Assembly (NCBI GenBank): GCA_963732415.1
Contig: CAVSZK010000005.1
Span: 251,079 to 315,078, forward strand
Direction: 5' to 3'
Source: RPQJ01 sp963732415
GTDB taxonomy: Bacteria > Pseudomonadota > Gammaproteobacteria > Steroidobacterales > Steroidobacteraceae
Length of the DNA stretch: 64,000 nt
Part shown: positions 28,956 through 37,098 of the stretch, one piece after another
How the letters are laid out: the number at the start of each line of letters is the position of its first letter
Position numbering within the stretch: position 1 is the stretch's first letter
Translations under genes and position numbers: made by a program
The notes under the pieces: model-generated
Database searches by the model: none
The model's input: the letters and a program-made list of their open reading frames with translations, nothing else
Told to the model about the DNA's origin: nothing

Positions 28956-30281
28956 ATGCACGCGGAAGTCGACAAACTTTTTCCCGCCCACCTGGCCGAA
29001 CTGCGCCGCCGGATGGACCAGGCGCTGGCCGCGCACGGTTTCGACGGCATCGCGATGTATTCGGGCGCAGCCAAATATTCCTTCCAGGACGACCGCAGCT
29101 ACCCGTTCCGTGTGAATCCCCATTTCGCCCAGTGGGCACCACTGGGCGACGTACAGCAGAGCTTCGTCGCCTATGCGCCGGGGGCTGCACCACTGCTGTG
29201 CTTCCACCAGCCGGCCGACTACTGGCACCTGCCGCCGTCGCTGCCGAGCGGCGACTGGCTGCGCGAGTTCCGCCTCGAGGTCCTGCGCGACCCGGGCCAG
29301 GCCCGAGGCCTCCTCGACCTCGCCGGGCGCCGCGTGGCGTTCGTGGGTGAATGGCAGGCTGGGTTCGCGGACTGGGGCTTTGCCGCGGTCAACCCTGTCC
29401 AGTTGCTTCACCAGCTGCATTACGACCGCGCAGTGAAGACTGAATACGAACTCGAATGCATGCGCCGGGCATCGCACATGGCGGTTCGCGGGCACCTGGC
29501 TGCACGCGATGCGTTCGTGGCGGGTGCATCGGAGTTCGAGACGCACCTGGCGTACTGCGCGGCCGTGGGCCAGCGCGATGAGGAATTGCCCTACGGCAAC
29601 ATCATCGCATTCAACGAGGGCGCCGCGGTGCTGCACTACCAGCACCTCGACCGCGGCCGTGGTGGCGCGCGACGCTCGTTCCTGATCGACGCTGGCGCGC
29701 AGTTCCGCGGCTACGCCGCCGACATCACCCGTACCTATGCTGCACAGGGCGGTGAGTTCGCCGACCTGGTGAGCGGCATGGACGCGCTGCAGTTGAAGCT
29801 GTGCGCGGCCGTCACCAATGGAACCGACTACCGCGACATCCACCTGCTCGCCCATCGCGAGATCGCGGGCCTGCTGCGCCAGGCCGGCGTTATCGACTGC
29901 GGGCCTGACGAGGCTCTGGACTCGGGACTGTCCGCGGTGTTTTTTCCGCATGGAATCGGCCACCTGCTGGGACTGCAGGTACACGACGTAGCCGGCCTTG
30001 CTGGCAACCCATCGGGGGCGGAGATCCCGCGGCCGGAGGGCCACCCGTTCCTGCGCCTGACGCGCAAGCTCCAGCCCGGCTTCGTCGTCACGATCGAGCC
30101 GGGCCTCTACTTCATCGACCTGTTGCTGGATGCGGCACGGGCCGACGGCCACGGCAACCATATCAACTGGGACGCTGTGGCACGCCTGCGCCCGTACGGC
30201 GGAATCCGGATCGAGGACGACGTTGCCTGCACGTCCGGCGCTCCGGAAAACCTCACCCGCGACGCCTTCGCGAAGCAGTAG
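28956..30281 (+). CDS. pepQ: Xaa-Pro dipeptidase PepQ
   Basis: A 441-residue M24B metallopeptidase (E. coli PepQ 443). The five metal ligands are visible: Asp in LIDAGAQFRG, Asp in YAADITRTY, His in FFPHGIGHLLGLQVHD, Glu in TIEPGLYF and Glu in GIRIEDDV. It cleaves X-Pro dipeptides in the cytoplasm; some relatives also hydrolyse organophosphate esters. GGGGAG lies 8 bases before the ATG at 28956. It is divergent from lipoprotein B and convergent with mscL. Confidence 0.94.
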   Translation: MHAEVDKLFPAHLAELRRRMDQALAAHGFDGIAMYSGAAKYSFQDDRSYPFRVNPHFAQWAPLGDVQQSFVAYAPGAAPLLCFHQPADYWHLPPSLPSGDWLREFRLEVLRDPGQARGLLDLAGRRVAFVGEWQAGFADWGFAAVNPVQLLHQLHYDRAVKTEYELECMRRASHMAVRGHLAARDAFVAGASEFETHLAYCAAVGQRDEELPYGNIIAFNEGAAVLHYQHLDRGRGGARRSFLIDAGAQFRGYAADITRTYAAQGGEFADLVSGMDALQLKLCAAVTNGTDYRDIHLLAHREIAGLLRQAGVIDCGPDEALDSGLSAVFFPHGIGHLLGLQVHDVAGLAGNPSGAEIPRPEGHPFLRLTRKLQPGFVVTIEPGLYFIDLLLDAARADGHGNHINWDAVARLRPYGGIRIEDDVACTSGAPENLTRDAFAKQ

Positions 30282-30349
30282 GGGACATTAAATAGGTGCC
30301 AGGCACCTATTTAAGAAAAATAGGTGCCTGGCACCTATTTAATGTCCCC
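30281..30349. repeat. REP-like 69-bp nested palindrome
   Basis: Two perfect 32-base inverted arms (30281-30312 and 30318-30349) flank a 5-base spacer. The outer ends read GGGGACATT and AATGTCCCC. Each arm is itself an inverted repeat, AAATAGGTGCC and GGCACCTATTT around one base. The element fills the gap between the convergent pepQ and mscL stops. It resembles the extragenic palindromes found near RAYT (TnpA-REP) transposases, though no such gene is in the window. It could also act as a two-way terminator. Confidence 0.85.
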
Positions 30350-30356
30350 CTGCTGA

Positions 30357-30746
30357 CTACTTCTTCAGCAGGTCCCGGATCTCTGTCAGCAGCGCGACGT
30401 CTGCAGGCGTAGCCGGCGCCTCGGCGGGCGGCGGGGGTGTCTTCAGCTTGTTGATGGCCTTGATCGCCATGAAGATCGCGGCCGCGATGATCAGGAAATC
30501 GAATGCCGACTGAAGAAACGCTCCGTAGTTGAGCAGCAGCGGCTCACCGGCCGGGCTGGTGCCGATCGTCACTGCCAGCTGGCTGAAGTCGACGCCACCC
30601 ACGAGCTTGCCGAGCAAAGGCATGATCACGTCCCCGACGAACGACGACACGACCTTGCCGAATGCACCACCGATCACGACGCCGACCGCCATGTCGACCA
30701 CGTTGCCCTTGACGGCAAATTCCTTGAATTCCTGCACTACGCCCAT
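30357..30746 (-). CDS. mscL: large-conductance mechanosensitive channel MscL
   Basis: A 129-residue MscL. The N-terminal helix VQEFKEFAVKGNVVDMAVGVVIGGAFGKVV leads into TM1 with the Gly/Ala-rich gate; TM2 is SAFDFLIIAAAIFMAIKAINKL; a short charged C-terminal helix follows a Pro run. The pentameric channel releases solutes when the membrane is stretched by hypo-osmotic shock. AGGAG is 8 bases before the ATG at 30744-30746. It is transcribed alone, between the rplQ terminator and the palindrome. Confidence 0.96.
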   Translation of the reverse strand: MGVVQEFKEFAVKGNVVDMAVGVVIGGAFGKVVSSFVGDVIMPLLGKLVGGVDFSQLAVTIGTSPAGEPLLLNYGAFLQSAFDFLIIAAAIFMAIKAINKLKTPPPPAEAPATPADVALLTEIRDLLKK

Positions 30747-30824
30747 GTTCCAGCTCCTGATGTTCGAATCGGGAATGACCGTGCACGCAGGCACGGACCT
30801 CGGTGGACGATAAGCGCCCGGCCG

Positions 30825-30855
30825 AAAAAAAAGAAGCCGGGGGTCACCCGGCTTC
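30825..30855 (-). terminator. intrinsic terminator of the ribosomal cluster
   Basis: GAAGCCGGG (30833-30841) pairs with CCCGGCTTC (30847-30855), and on the minus strand the stem is followed by eight Ts. It lies 25 bases after the rplQ stop and closes the 32-kb translation cluster. Confidence 0.95.
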
Positions 30856-30879
30856 TCGTCGCAGATCCGACCTGATGCT

Positions 30880-31392
30880 TCAGGCGGCTGCGGTCTTCTT
30901 CTTGCGCGGCGCGCGGGGCTTCTTCTCGCCTGCCTCGGCTGCGCCCGCCTCGGCCTCCGGCGCAGCAGTCTTCTTCCTGCTGGCACGCGGCTTCTTCGGC
31001 TTGGCGTCGTCCGCCTTCGCTTCGTCGGCGGTCGCGGCCTGGTCAACCAGCGCCATCAGCGCCATGTCGGCGTTGTCGCCGGCACGATTGGCCATGTGCA
31101 GGATGCGCGTGTAACCGCCCGGACGCGTCTTGAAACGCGGGCCGAGCTCGTCGAACAGCTTGGTCACGATCTCGGCGTCGCGGAGCCTGGAGAACGCGCG
31201 ACGGCGATTCGCCTGGCTGTCGGTCTTGCCGAGAGTGATCAGCGGCTCGACGTAGCGACGCAGTTCCTTGGCCTTCGGCACCGTGGTGCGGATGGTCTCG
31301 TGGCGCAGCAGTGACGCTGCCATGTTGCGCAGCATCGCCCAGCGATGCGGCGAATTGCGGCTCAGCTGCCGCCCGGTCAATCCGTGTCTCAT
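30880..31392 (-). CDS. rplQ: 50S ribosomal protein L17 with long basic tail
   Basis: A 170-residue bL17. The core (residues 1-118, MRHGLTGRQLSRNSPHRWAM to MALMALVDQ) is standard. E. coli L17 has 127 residues; here about 50 more form a Lys/Arg/Ala/Pro tail with repeats such as KKPRASRKKTAA and KKPRAPRKKKTAA. bL17 sits near the tunnel exit, so the tail could reach the ribosome surface. Last gene of the alpha group. Confidence 0.96.
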   Translation of the reverse strand: MRHGLTGRQLSRNSPHRWAMLRNMAASLLRHETIRTTVPKAKELRRYVEPLITLGKTDSQANRRRAFSRLRDAEIVTKLFDELGPRFKTRPGGYTRILHMANRAGDNADMALMALVDQAATADEAKADDAKPKKPRASRKKTAAPEAEAGAAEAGEKKPRAPRKKKTAAA

Positions 31393-31455
31393 CTCTTGTA
31401 CCGCCTCGACCAGGGGTTGGTCTTCACTGCCCCTGGCTACTGATCAATGGTCACT

Positions 31456-32460
31456 TCAAATGACGTCCCGGTCTTCTTCGCGCTTCAGGCCGGCCGGCGG
31501 CCAGCTGTCGAGGCGCATTCCGAGCGTGAGGCCGTGGCTCTCCAGGACCTCCTTGATCTCGGTGAGCGACTTCTTGCCGAGATTCGGCGTGCGCAGAAGT
31601 TCGACCTCGGTCTTCTGCACCAGGTCGCCAATGTAGTGGATGTTCTCGGCCTTCAGGCAGTTCGCACTGCGGACCGTGAGCTCCAGCTCGTCCACCGGAC
31701 GCAGCAGCAGCGGATCGACGTGGTGCTCGCTCGGCTTGAGCTTGTCCTCGTCCTGGCCCTGCAGGTCGACGAACACCGAGAGCTGGTCCTTCAGGATCGA
31801 GCCCGCGCGGCGAATCGCCTCTTCCGGGTCGATCGTGCCGTTGGTCTCGATATCGATGATCAGCTTGTCGAGGTCGGTACGCTGCTCGACGCGAGCGGCT
31901 TCGACGTTGTAGGTGACCTTGCGGATCGGGCTGAACGACGCGTCGAGCAGCAGGCGGCCGATCGGACGGGTCGCCTCTTCGAAGGCCAGGCGCTGGCCCG
32001 CCGGCCGGTAGCCGCGGCCACGCTCGACCTTCAGCGTCATCGTGAGTTCACCCGCCTTGGTCAGGTTGGCGATCACCAGGTCCGGGTTCAGGATCTCGAC
32101 GTCGTGGTCGCCCTGGATGTCGCCGGCGCGGACCGGGCCCGGGCCCTTCTTCGACAAGCGCAGTTCCGACGACTCGCGCGCGTTCAGGCGGATGGCGACC
32201 TGCTTCAGGTTCAGCAGGATCTCGACCACGTCCTCCTGCACGCCCTCGATGCTGGTGTACTCGTGGAGCACGCCCTCGATCTCGGCTTCGGTGATCGCGC
32301 TGCCCGGCATCGACGACAGCAGCACGCGACGCAGCGCGTTGCCAAGCGTGTGGCCGAAGCCGCGCTCGAACGGCTCGATGACCACGCGCGCGTGGCGGGG
32401 AGCCGTCGGCGTCACCTTGACGACGCGCGGGCGGAGAAATTCAGCAATGGCTGACTGCAT
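31456..32460 (-). CDS. rpoA: RNA polymerase subunit alpha
   Basis: A 334-residue alpha subunit. The N-terminal dimerisation domain (FERGFGHTLGNALRRVLLSS) and the C-terminal domain (LELTVRSANCLKAENIHYIGDLVQKTEVELLRTPNLGKKSL) that contacts UP elements and activators are complete. The ATG at 32458-32460 is preferred over an in-frame GTG three codons earlier because GGGGTGA lies at the right distance and MQSAIAEFLRP is the conserved start. Confidence 0.98.
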   Translation of the reverse strand: MQSAIAEFLRPRVVKVTPTAPRHARVVIEPFERGFGHTLGNALRRVLLSSMPGSAITEAEIEGVLHEYTSIEGVQEDVVEILLNLKQVAIRLNARESSELRLSKKGPGPVRAGDIQGDHDVEILNPDLVIANLTKAGELTMTLKVERGRGYRPAGQRLAFEEATRPIGRLLLDASFSPIRKVTYNVEAARVEQRTDLDKLIIDIETNGTIDPEEAIRRAGSILKDQLSVFVDLQGQDEDKLKPSEHHVDPLLLRPVDELELTVRSANCLKAENIHYIGDLVQKTEVELLRTPNLGKKSLTEIKEVLESHGLTLGMRLDSWPPAGLKREEDRDVI

Positions 32461-32478
32461 TGAAGTCACCCCGCGGGA

Positions 32479-33102
32479 TTACTTGGAGTACAACTCGACG
32501 ACGAGGCTCTCGTTGATGTCCGGAAGAATGTCGCCCCGCTCGGGCAACGACTTCAGGACACCGGAGAACTTCTTCTCGTCGACTTCGACCCAGTCCGGGA
32601 AACCGGTCTGGGCACGGATCTGCAGGGCCTGCTGCACGCGGGCCTGCTTCTGTGCTTTTTCACGCAGCGCCACCACCTCGCCACCCTTGCACTGGAAGGA
32701 TGGGATGCTGACGACCGCGCCGTTCACTGTCACGGAACGGTGGCTCACCAGCTGACGCGCCTCGCTGCGCGTGGTTGCAAAGCCCATGCGGTAGACGACG
32801 TTGTCAAGCCGCCCTTCGAGCAGCTGCAGCAGCGACTCGCCAGTGGCGCCGGGCCGGCCGGCGGCCTTCTGGTAGTAGCCGCGGAACTGCCGCTCGAGCA
32901 CGCCGTACATGCGGCGCAGCTTCTGCTTCTCGCGCAGCTGCAGGCCGTAGCCCGAGACGCGTGTCCGGCGCTCGCCCTTGATGCCGCCTGGCGGCACTTC
33001 GAGCTTGCACTTCGACTCGAGCGACTTTACGCCGCTCTTCAGGAAGAGGTCGGTGCCCTCGCGTCGCGAGAGCTTGCATGTCGGTCCAAGATACCTGGCC
33101 AT
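32479..33102 (-). CDS. rpsD: 30S ribosomal protein S4
   Basis: A 207-residue uS4 with the N-terminal ARYLGPTCKLSRREGTDL, the S4 RNA-binding domain (LDNVVYRMGFATTRSEARQLVSHRSVTVNG) and the C-terminal LPERGDILPDINESLVVELYSK. S4 is a primary 16S binder and in E. coli represses the alpha operon through a leader pseudoknot; here the leader before rpsM looks too short for that. Lies between rpsK and rpoA. Confidence 0.98.
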   Translation of the reverse strand: MARYLGPTCKLSRREGTDLFLKSGVKSLESKCKLEVPPGGIKGERRTRVSGYGLQLREKQKLRRMYGVLERQFRGYYQKAAGRPGATGESLLQLLEGRLDNVVYRMGFATTRSEARQLVSHRSVTVNGAVVSIPSFQCKGGEVVALREKAQKQARVQQALQIRAQTGFPDWVEVDEKKFSGVLKSLPERGDILPDINESLVVELYSK

Positions 33103-33126
33103 TTTTTGTTCCTCAGCGGCGCCTGG

Positions 33127-33528
33127 TCAGACGCGGCGCTTCTTGGGCGGACGGCACCCGTTGTGCGGGATCGGCGTCACGTCCTCGATACTGGTCACCT
33201 TCAGGCCCGCGGCATTGAGTGCGCGGACGGCCGATTCGCGACCCGGGCCGGGGCCACGGACGCGCACGTCGACGGTGCGGACACCGTACTCCTGGGCCGC
33301 GACGCCCGCCTTCTCGGCAGCCACCTGGGCCGCAAATGGCGTGCTCTTGCGCGAACCGCGGAAACCGCAGCCACCAGAGGTGGCCCAGGACAGCGTGTTG
33401 CCCTGGCGGTCGGTGATCGTGATCACGGTGTTGTTGAACGACGCGTGCACGTGCGCGATGGCGTCGGTCACCACCCGCTTCACCTTCTTGCGCGACTTGC
33501 CAGCGCTATGCTTCTTGTCATCCGACAT
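33127..33528 (-). CDS. rpsK: 30S ribosomal protein S11
   Basis: A 133-residue uS11. Conserved parts HVHASFNNTVITITDRQGNTLSW, GFRGSRKSTPFAAQ and the C-terminal DVTPIPHNGCRPPKKRRV are intact. It forms part of the 30S platform near the Shine-Dalgarno helix. Member of the alpha group rpsM-rpsK-rpsD-rpoA-rplQ. Confidence 0.98.
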   Translation of the reverse strand: MSDDKKHSAGKSRKKVKRVVTDAIAHVHASFNNTVITITDRQGNTLSWATSGGCGFRGSRKSTPFAAQVAAEKAGVAAQEYGVRTVDVRVRGPGPGRESAVRALNAAGLKVTSIEDVTPIPHNGCRPPKKRRV

Positions 33529-33540
33529 GAGCGGTCATTC

Positions 33541-33566
33541 CTCGTTCAGTGGCCTCGTTCAGTGGC
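33541..33566. repeat. 13-base tandem duplication between rpsM and rpsK
   Basis: CTCGTTCAGTGGC occurs twice in a row (33541-33553 and 33554-33566) just upstream of rpsK. Its minus-strand copy carries the GAACGAGG purine run near the rpsK start. Confidence 0.85.
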
Positions 33567-33574
33567 ATGGCCGA

Positions 33575-33955
33575 TCAGGCTTTGCCGACAGGGGCGTTCA
33601 GCTTCACGGCCGCCTTTCGCGGGCCCTTTCGCGTACGCGCGTTGGTGCGCGTCCGCTGGCCGTGCATCGGCAGTCCCTTGCGGTGCCGGATGCCCCGGTA
33701 GCAACCGAGGTCCATCAGCCGCTTGATGTTCATCGAAACCTCGCGGCGCAGGTCGCCCTCGACCGGCAGGCGCGCGACAGCCGAGCGCAGGCCCGCCACC
33801 TCGGGCTCGGTCAGGTCCTTGACCCGAGTGTCGGGCTTCACGCCCGCCGCCTCGCATGCGGCAAGCGCCTGCGAGCGGCCGATGCCGAAGATGGACGTGA
33901 GGCCGATGCACACGTGCTTGTTCATCGGGATGTTTATGCCGGCAATACGGGCCAT
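33575..33955 (-). CDS. rpsM: 30S ribosomal protein S13
   Basis: A 126-residue uS13 (E. coli 118). It shows ARIAGINIPMNKHVCIGLTSIFGIGRSQA at the start and the C-terminal RGIRHRKGLPMHGQRTRTNARTRKGP that reaches toward the P-site tRNA. First gene of the alpha group, about 27 bases after a predicted promoter. Confidence 0.98.
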   Translation of the reverse strand: MARIAGINIPMNKHVCIGLTSIFGIGRSQALAACEAAGVKPDTRVKDLTEPEVAGLRSAVARLPVEGDLRREVSMNIKRLMDLGCYRGIRHRKGLPMHGQRTRTNARTRKGPRKAAVKLNAPVGKA

Positions 33956-33988
33956 TTGAGGCTCACTCCGGGGCGCGAAAAGCCCGAA

Positions 33989-34017
33989 AGAATAACGTAA
34001 AAAACCTGTTTACTCAA
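33989..34017 (-). promoter_or_regulatory. predicted alpha-operon promoter
   Basis: On the minus strand TTGAGT (34012-34017) and TATTCT (33989-33994) are 17 bases apart, in the rpmJ-rpsM gap. The implied leader before rpsM is only about 27 bases, too short for the S4-binding pseudoknot known in E. coli. Confidence 0.6.
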
Positions 34018-34029
34018 TGCTGACGGCGC

Positions 34030-34143
34030 TCAGCCCTGGCGCTGCTTGTGCCGCTTGTCACTGCAGATCACGTAGACGACGCCGCGACGGCGTACAACCT
34101 TGCAGTTCTTGCAGATCCGCTTAACCGATGGTCGAACTTTCAT
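34030..34143 (-). CDS. rpmJ: 50S ribosomal protein L36
   Basis: A 37-residue bL36 that starts MKVRPSVKRICKNCKVVRRR. The zinc ligands of the C+ form are present (Cys11, Cys14, Cys27, His32), so this version needs zinc. It is encoded between secY and rpsM as in other gammaproteobacteria. Confidence 0.96.
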   Translation of the reverse strand: MKVRPSVKRICKNCKVVRRRGVVYVICSDKRHKQRQG

Positions 34144-34173
34144 GGGTCTCTCTCCGACGCGGGCAGGCGGCGC

Positions 34174-35517
34174 TCAGCGCAGCTGCCCGGCACGGCCGTA
34201 GCCGCGCAGGTTGGCCTTCTTCATCAGCCCTTCATACTGGTGCGACATCAGGTGCGCCTGCAGCTGGGCCATGAAGTCCATGATCACCACGACGATGATC
34301 ATGAGCGAGGTGCCGCCAAAGTAGAACGGCACCCGGAACTTGGAAATCAGGATCTCGGGCAGCAGGCACACGAGGGTCACGTACAGGGCGCCCCATACCG
34401 TCAGGCGCGTCAGCACCTTGTCGATGTACTCGGCCGTGTGCTGGCCCGGGCGGATTCCAGGGATGAACGCGCCCGACTTCTTCAGGTTCTCCGCCGTCTC
34501 GCGCGAATTGAACACCAGCGCGGTGTAGAAGAAGCAGAAGAAGATGATCAGCGCCGAGTACATCAGCATGTGCACCGGCTGTCCGATGCCGAGGCTCGCG
34601 GCCACGCCCTGCAGCCAGGCGAAGTTGTCCGAGGTGCCGAACCAGCTGGCGATCGTCGCCGGGAACAGCAGCAGGCTCGAGGCGAAGATCGGCGGGATCA
34701 CGCCCGACATGTTGAGCTTGAACGGCAGGTGCGTGCTCGTGCCGGCGAACATGCGCCGGCCCTGCTGGCGCTTTGCGTAGTTCACGGGTATGCGGCGCTG
34801 GGCGCGCTCGACGAACACCACGAACGCGGTGACCGCGCCGACCATGATCACGATTATCAGCGCGAGCGCCGGGTTGATTTCGCCGTTGCGGACCAGCTCG
34901 AGCGTGCCGCCGATCGCCGCGGGAAGGCCCGCCACGATGCCGGAAAGAATGATCATCGAGATGCCGTTGCCGAGCCCGCGCTCGGTGATCTGCTCGCCGA
35001 GCCACATCAGGAACATCGTGCCCGAGACCAGCGTCACGGTCGCGAGGAACACGAACTGCGGCCCGGGATTCAGCACCACGCCCTGGTTCTGGAAGGCGAC
35101 GGCCGCGCCAGCGCCCTGGAATGCGGCGAGGCCGACGGTGCCCCAGCGCGTGTACTGCGTGATCTTGCGGCGACCGGCCTCGCCCTCCTTGCGCAGCGCC
35201 TGCAGCTGCGGCACAACGACCGCCATCATCTGCACGATGATCGAGGCCGAGATGTACGGCATCACGCCGAGCGCCAGGATCGAGAGCCGCATCAACGCGC
35301 CGCCCGAGAACATGTTGAACATGCTCAGGATCGTGCCCTGCTGCTCCTGGAAGAAGCGCGCAAGCGCCTGGGGGTCGATACCCGGCACCGGGATGAAGGT
35401 ACCGATTCGGTAGACAATCAGCCCCCCGACCAGGAAGAGAAACCTCTTCCTGAGTTCGGTGAGCCGGCTTGCCTCGCCGAGTGCGGCGACAGGGCTCGAT
35501 GAAGGGGTGTTGGCCAC
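34174..35517 (-). CDS. secY: preprotein translocase subunit SecY
   Basis: A 447-residue protein with ten transmembrane helices. The plug region (TILSMFNMFSGGALMRLS), the cytoplasmic loop AQRRIPVNYAKRQQGRRM and the C-terminal QLQAHLMSHQYEGLMKKANL are typical. It forms the SecYEG channel for export and membrane insertion. The start is a GTG at 35515-35517, with AAGGA 6 bases upstream; longer readings upstream are not conserved. Located between rplO and rpmJ in the spc group. Confidence 0.97.
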   Translation of the reverse strand: MANTPSSSPVAALGEASRLTELRKRFLFLVGGLIVYRIGTFIPVPGIDPQALARFFQEQQGTILSMFNMFSGGALMRLSILALGVMPYISASIIVQMMAVVVPQLQALRKEGEAGRRKITQYTRWGTVGLAAFQGAGAAVAFQNQGVVLNPGPQFVFLATVTLVSGTMFLMWLGEQITERGLGNGISMIILSGIVAGLPAAIGGTLELVRNGEINPALALIIVIMVGAVTAFVVFVERAQRRIPVNYAKRQQGRRMFAGTSTHLPFKLNMSGVIPPIFASSLLLFPATIASWFGTSDNFAWLQGVAASLGIGQPVHMLMYSALIIFFCFFYTALVFNSRETAENLKKSGAFIPGIRPGQHTAEYIDKVLTRLTVWGALYVTLVCLLPEILISKFRVPFYFGGTSLMIIVVVIMDFMAQLQAHLMSHQYEGLMKKANLRGYGRAGQLR

Positions 35518-35545
35518 GCGTTTTCCTTGAGGTCCTGGCCGGCGC

Positions 35546-35983
35546 TCAGGCCGACTCGACCGTGCCGCCCGCGGCCTCGATCGCCGCGCGCGCACCCTTG
35601 GTGACGCCGACGCCCTTTACGGTCACGGCTGTCTTGATCGCTCCCGAGAGCATCACGCGGGCACGCACGGCATTGGCCGGAACGACTCCAGCCTTCTTCA
35701 GCGCGTCGAGGTCGACGACACCGCCCGGGACGTGCTCGAGCTCGTTCAGGCGAACCTCGGCCACCAGCGGGGAGATCTTCGAGCGGAAGCCGATCTTGGG
35801 CAGCCTGCGCTGCAGCGGCATCTGGCCGCCTTCGAAGCCCACCTTGTGGTAACCGCCCTTGCGCGCGCGCTGGCCCTTGACGCCGCGACCGCAGGTCTTG
35901 CCCTGGCCGGCGGACGCGCCGCGACCGACTCGCAGCCGGGGCTTCTTCGAGCCCGGCGCCGGGGAAATGCTGTTCAGCTTCAT
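35546..35983 (-). CDS. rplO: 50S ribosomal protein L15
   Basis: A 145-residue uL15. The extended N-terminus MKLNSISPAPGSKKPRLRVG with GRGVKGQRARKGG and the globular C-terminal domain are intact. It is a late-assembly 23S rRNA binder. Follows rpmD and precedes secY by 28 bases. Confidence 0.98.
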   Translation of the reverse strand: MKLNSISPAPGSKKPRLRVGRGASAGQGKTCGRGVKGQRARKGGYHKVGFEGGQMPLQRRLPKIGFRSKISPLVAEVRLNELEHVPGGVVDLDALKKAGVVPANAVRARVMLSGAIKTAVTVKGVGVTKGARAAIEAAGGTVESA

Positions 35984-35990
35984 GATGTCC

Positions 35991-36191
35991 TCAGGCCTCT
36001 TCCACGCGGAACAAGTGCCGCGAGGCGTTGATCATGCCGCGGTTTTCCCGCGTGTCCGCGACCATCACGGTCTGGTTGATACGGCGCAGCCCGAGCCCGC
36101 TCGCGGTGGCGCGATGGCGGTGCAGCTGGCCGAAGACGCTCTTCACCAGCGTCACCTTGACCGTCTTGACCGAAGCGTCTTTCTTGACCAT
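35991..36191 (-). CDS. rpmD: 50S ribosomal protein L30
   Basis: A 66-residue uL30, a few residues longer than E. coli's 59 at the N-terminus. The core VTLVKSVFGQLHRHRATASGLGLRRINQTV is typical. The ATG at 36189-36191 is used; a TTG three codons earlier overlaps the rpsE stop and is an alternative. Confidence 0.95.
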   Translation of the reverse strand: MVKKDASVKTVKVTLVKSVFGQLHRHRATASGLGLRRINQTVMVADTRENRGMINASRHLFRVEEA

Positions 36192-36196
36192 GTGCG

Positions 36197-36703
36197 TCAA
36201 CCCGTGATTTCAGCGAGTGTCTTGCCGCGCTTGGCCGCGATCTGATCCGGAGTCGGAGCGCAGGTCAGCGCGTTCATCGTCGCGCGAACCACGTTGATCG
36301 GGTTGCGCGAGCCGTAGCTCTTGGCCAGCACGTTACGCACGCCCGCGCACTCGAACACCGCGCGCATGCTGCCGCCCGCGATGACGCCGGTGCCGTCCGC
36401 GGCAGGCTGCATGTACACCTTGGACGTGCCGTGGTGGCCGGTCACCGCGAAGTGCAGCGTCGCGCTGCGGAGGCTCACGTTCACCAGGTTCTTGCGAGCC
36501 TGCTGCATGGCCTTCTGGATGGCGACCGGCACTTCACGCGCCTTGCCGTATCCGAAACCCACGCGGCCATTGCCATCGCCCACGACGGTAAGCGCCGTGA
36601 AGCCGAACTGACGGCCGCCCTTGACGACCTTCGCGACGCGATTGACGGCGACTAGCTTCTCGATCAGCTCGTCGGCGGGCGCGCCTTTATCAACTCTCGC
36701 CAT
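36197..36703 (-). CDS. rpsE: 30S ribosomal protein S5
   Basis: A 168-residue uS5. The dsRBD-like N-terminal domain (LVAVNRVAKVVKGGRQFGFTALTVVGDGNGRVGFGYGKA) and the C-terminal domain are complete. S5 works with S4 and S12 in decoding fidelity. Between rplR and rpmD. Confidence 0.98.
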   Translation of the reverse strand: MARVDKGAPADELIEKLVAVNRVAKVVKGGRQFGFTALTVVGDGNGRVGFGYGKAREVPVAIQKAMQQARKNLVNVSLRSATLHFAVTGHHGTSKVYMQPAADGTGVIAGGSMRAVFECAGVRNVLAKSYGSRNPINVVRATMNALTCAPTPDQIAAKRGKTLAEITG

Positions 36704-36736
36704 TTCTGCTCCTGCGAAATTCGTTCAAGGACGGGC

Positions 36737-37087
36737 TCAGAACTCGAGCCCGTGCTCGCGCGCGGACTCCGCGAGCGCCTTCACGCGCCCGTGGTACCTG
36801 AAGCCGGACCGGTCGAAGGCCACGGCGGTGATGCCCTTGGCCTTGGCACGCTCCGCGATTGCCTTGCCCACCGCCTTGGCGGCATCGATGTTGCCGGTGC
36901 TCTTGAGCCCTTCGGCGACGTCGTCCTGAAGCGTCGAGGCAACGGCGACGACGCGCGACTGCGGGTCGAACACCTGCGCGTAGATGTGCCGGGGCGTCCG
37001 GTGCACCGAGAGGCGCATCACCTTCAGCTCCTGGATCTTGGCGCGGCCGCGACGGGCGCGCTTCTGGCGGGTTTCTTTCTTTTCCAT
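36737..37087 (-). CDS. rplR: 50S ribosomal protein L18
   Basis: A 116-residue uL18 that binds 5S rRNA. The basic N-terminus (KKETRQKRARRGRAKI) and the C-terminal FDRSGFRYHGRVKALAESAREHGLEF are conserved. The ATG at 37085-37087 with GGTGA upstream is preferred to an in-frame GTG at 37096. Confidence 0.97.
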   Translation of the reverse strand: MEKKETRQKRARRGRAKIQELKVMRLSVHRTPRHIYAQVFDPQSRVVAVASTLQDDVAEGLKSTGNIDAAKAVGKAIAERAKAKGITAVAFDRSGFRYHGRVKALAESAREHGLEF

Positions 37088-37098
37088 GGCGCTCACCC

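Noticed and set aside
30281..30349. Insertion sequence or attachment site
   Set aside because: No transposase, integrase or target duplication is present; the element is only a palindrome.
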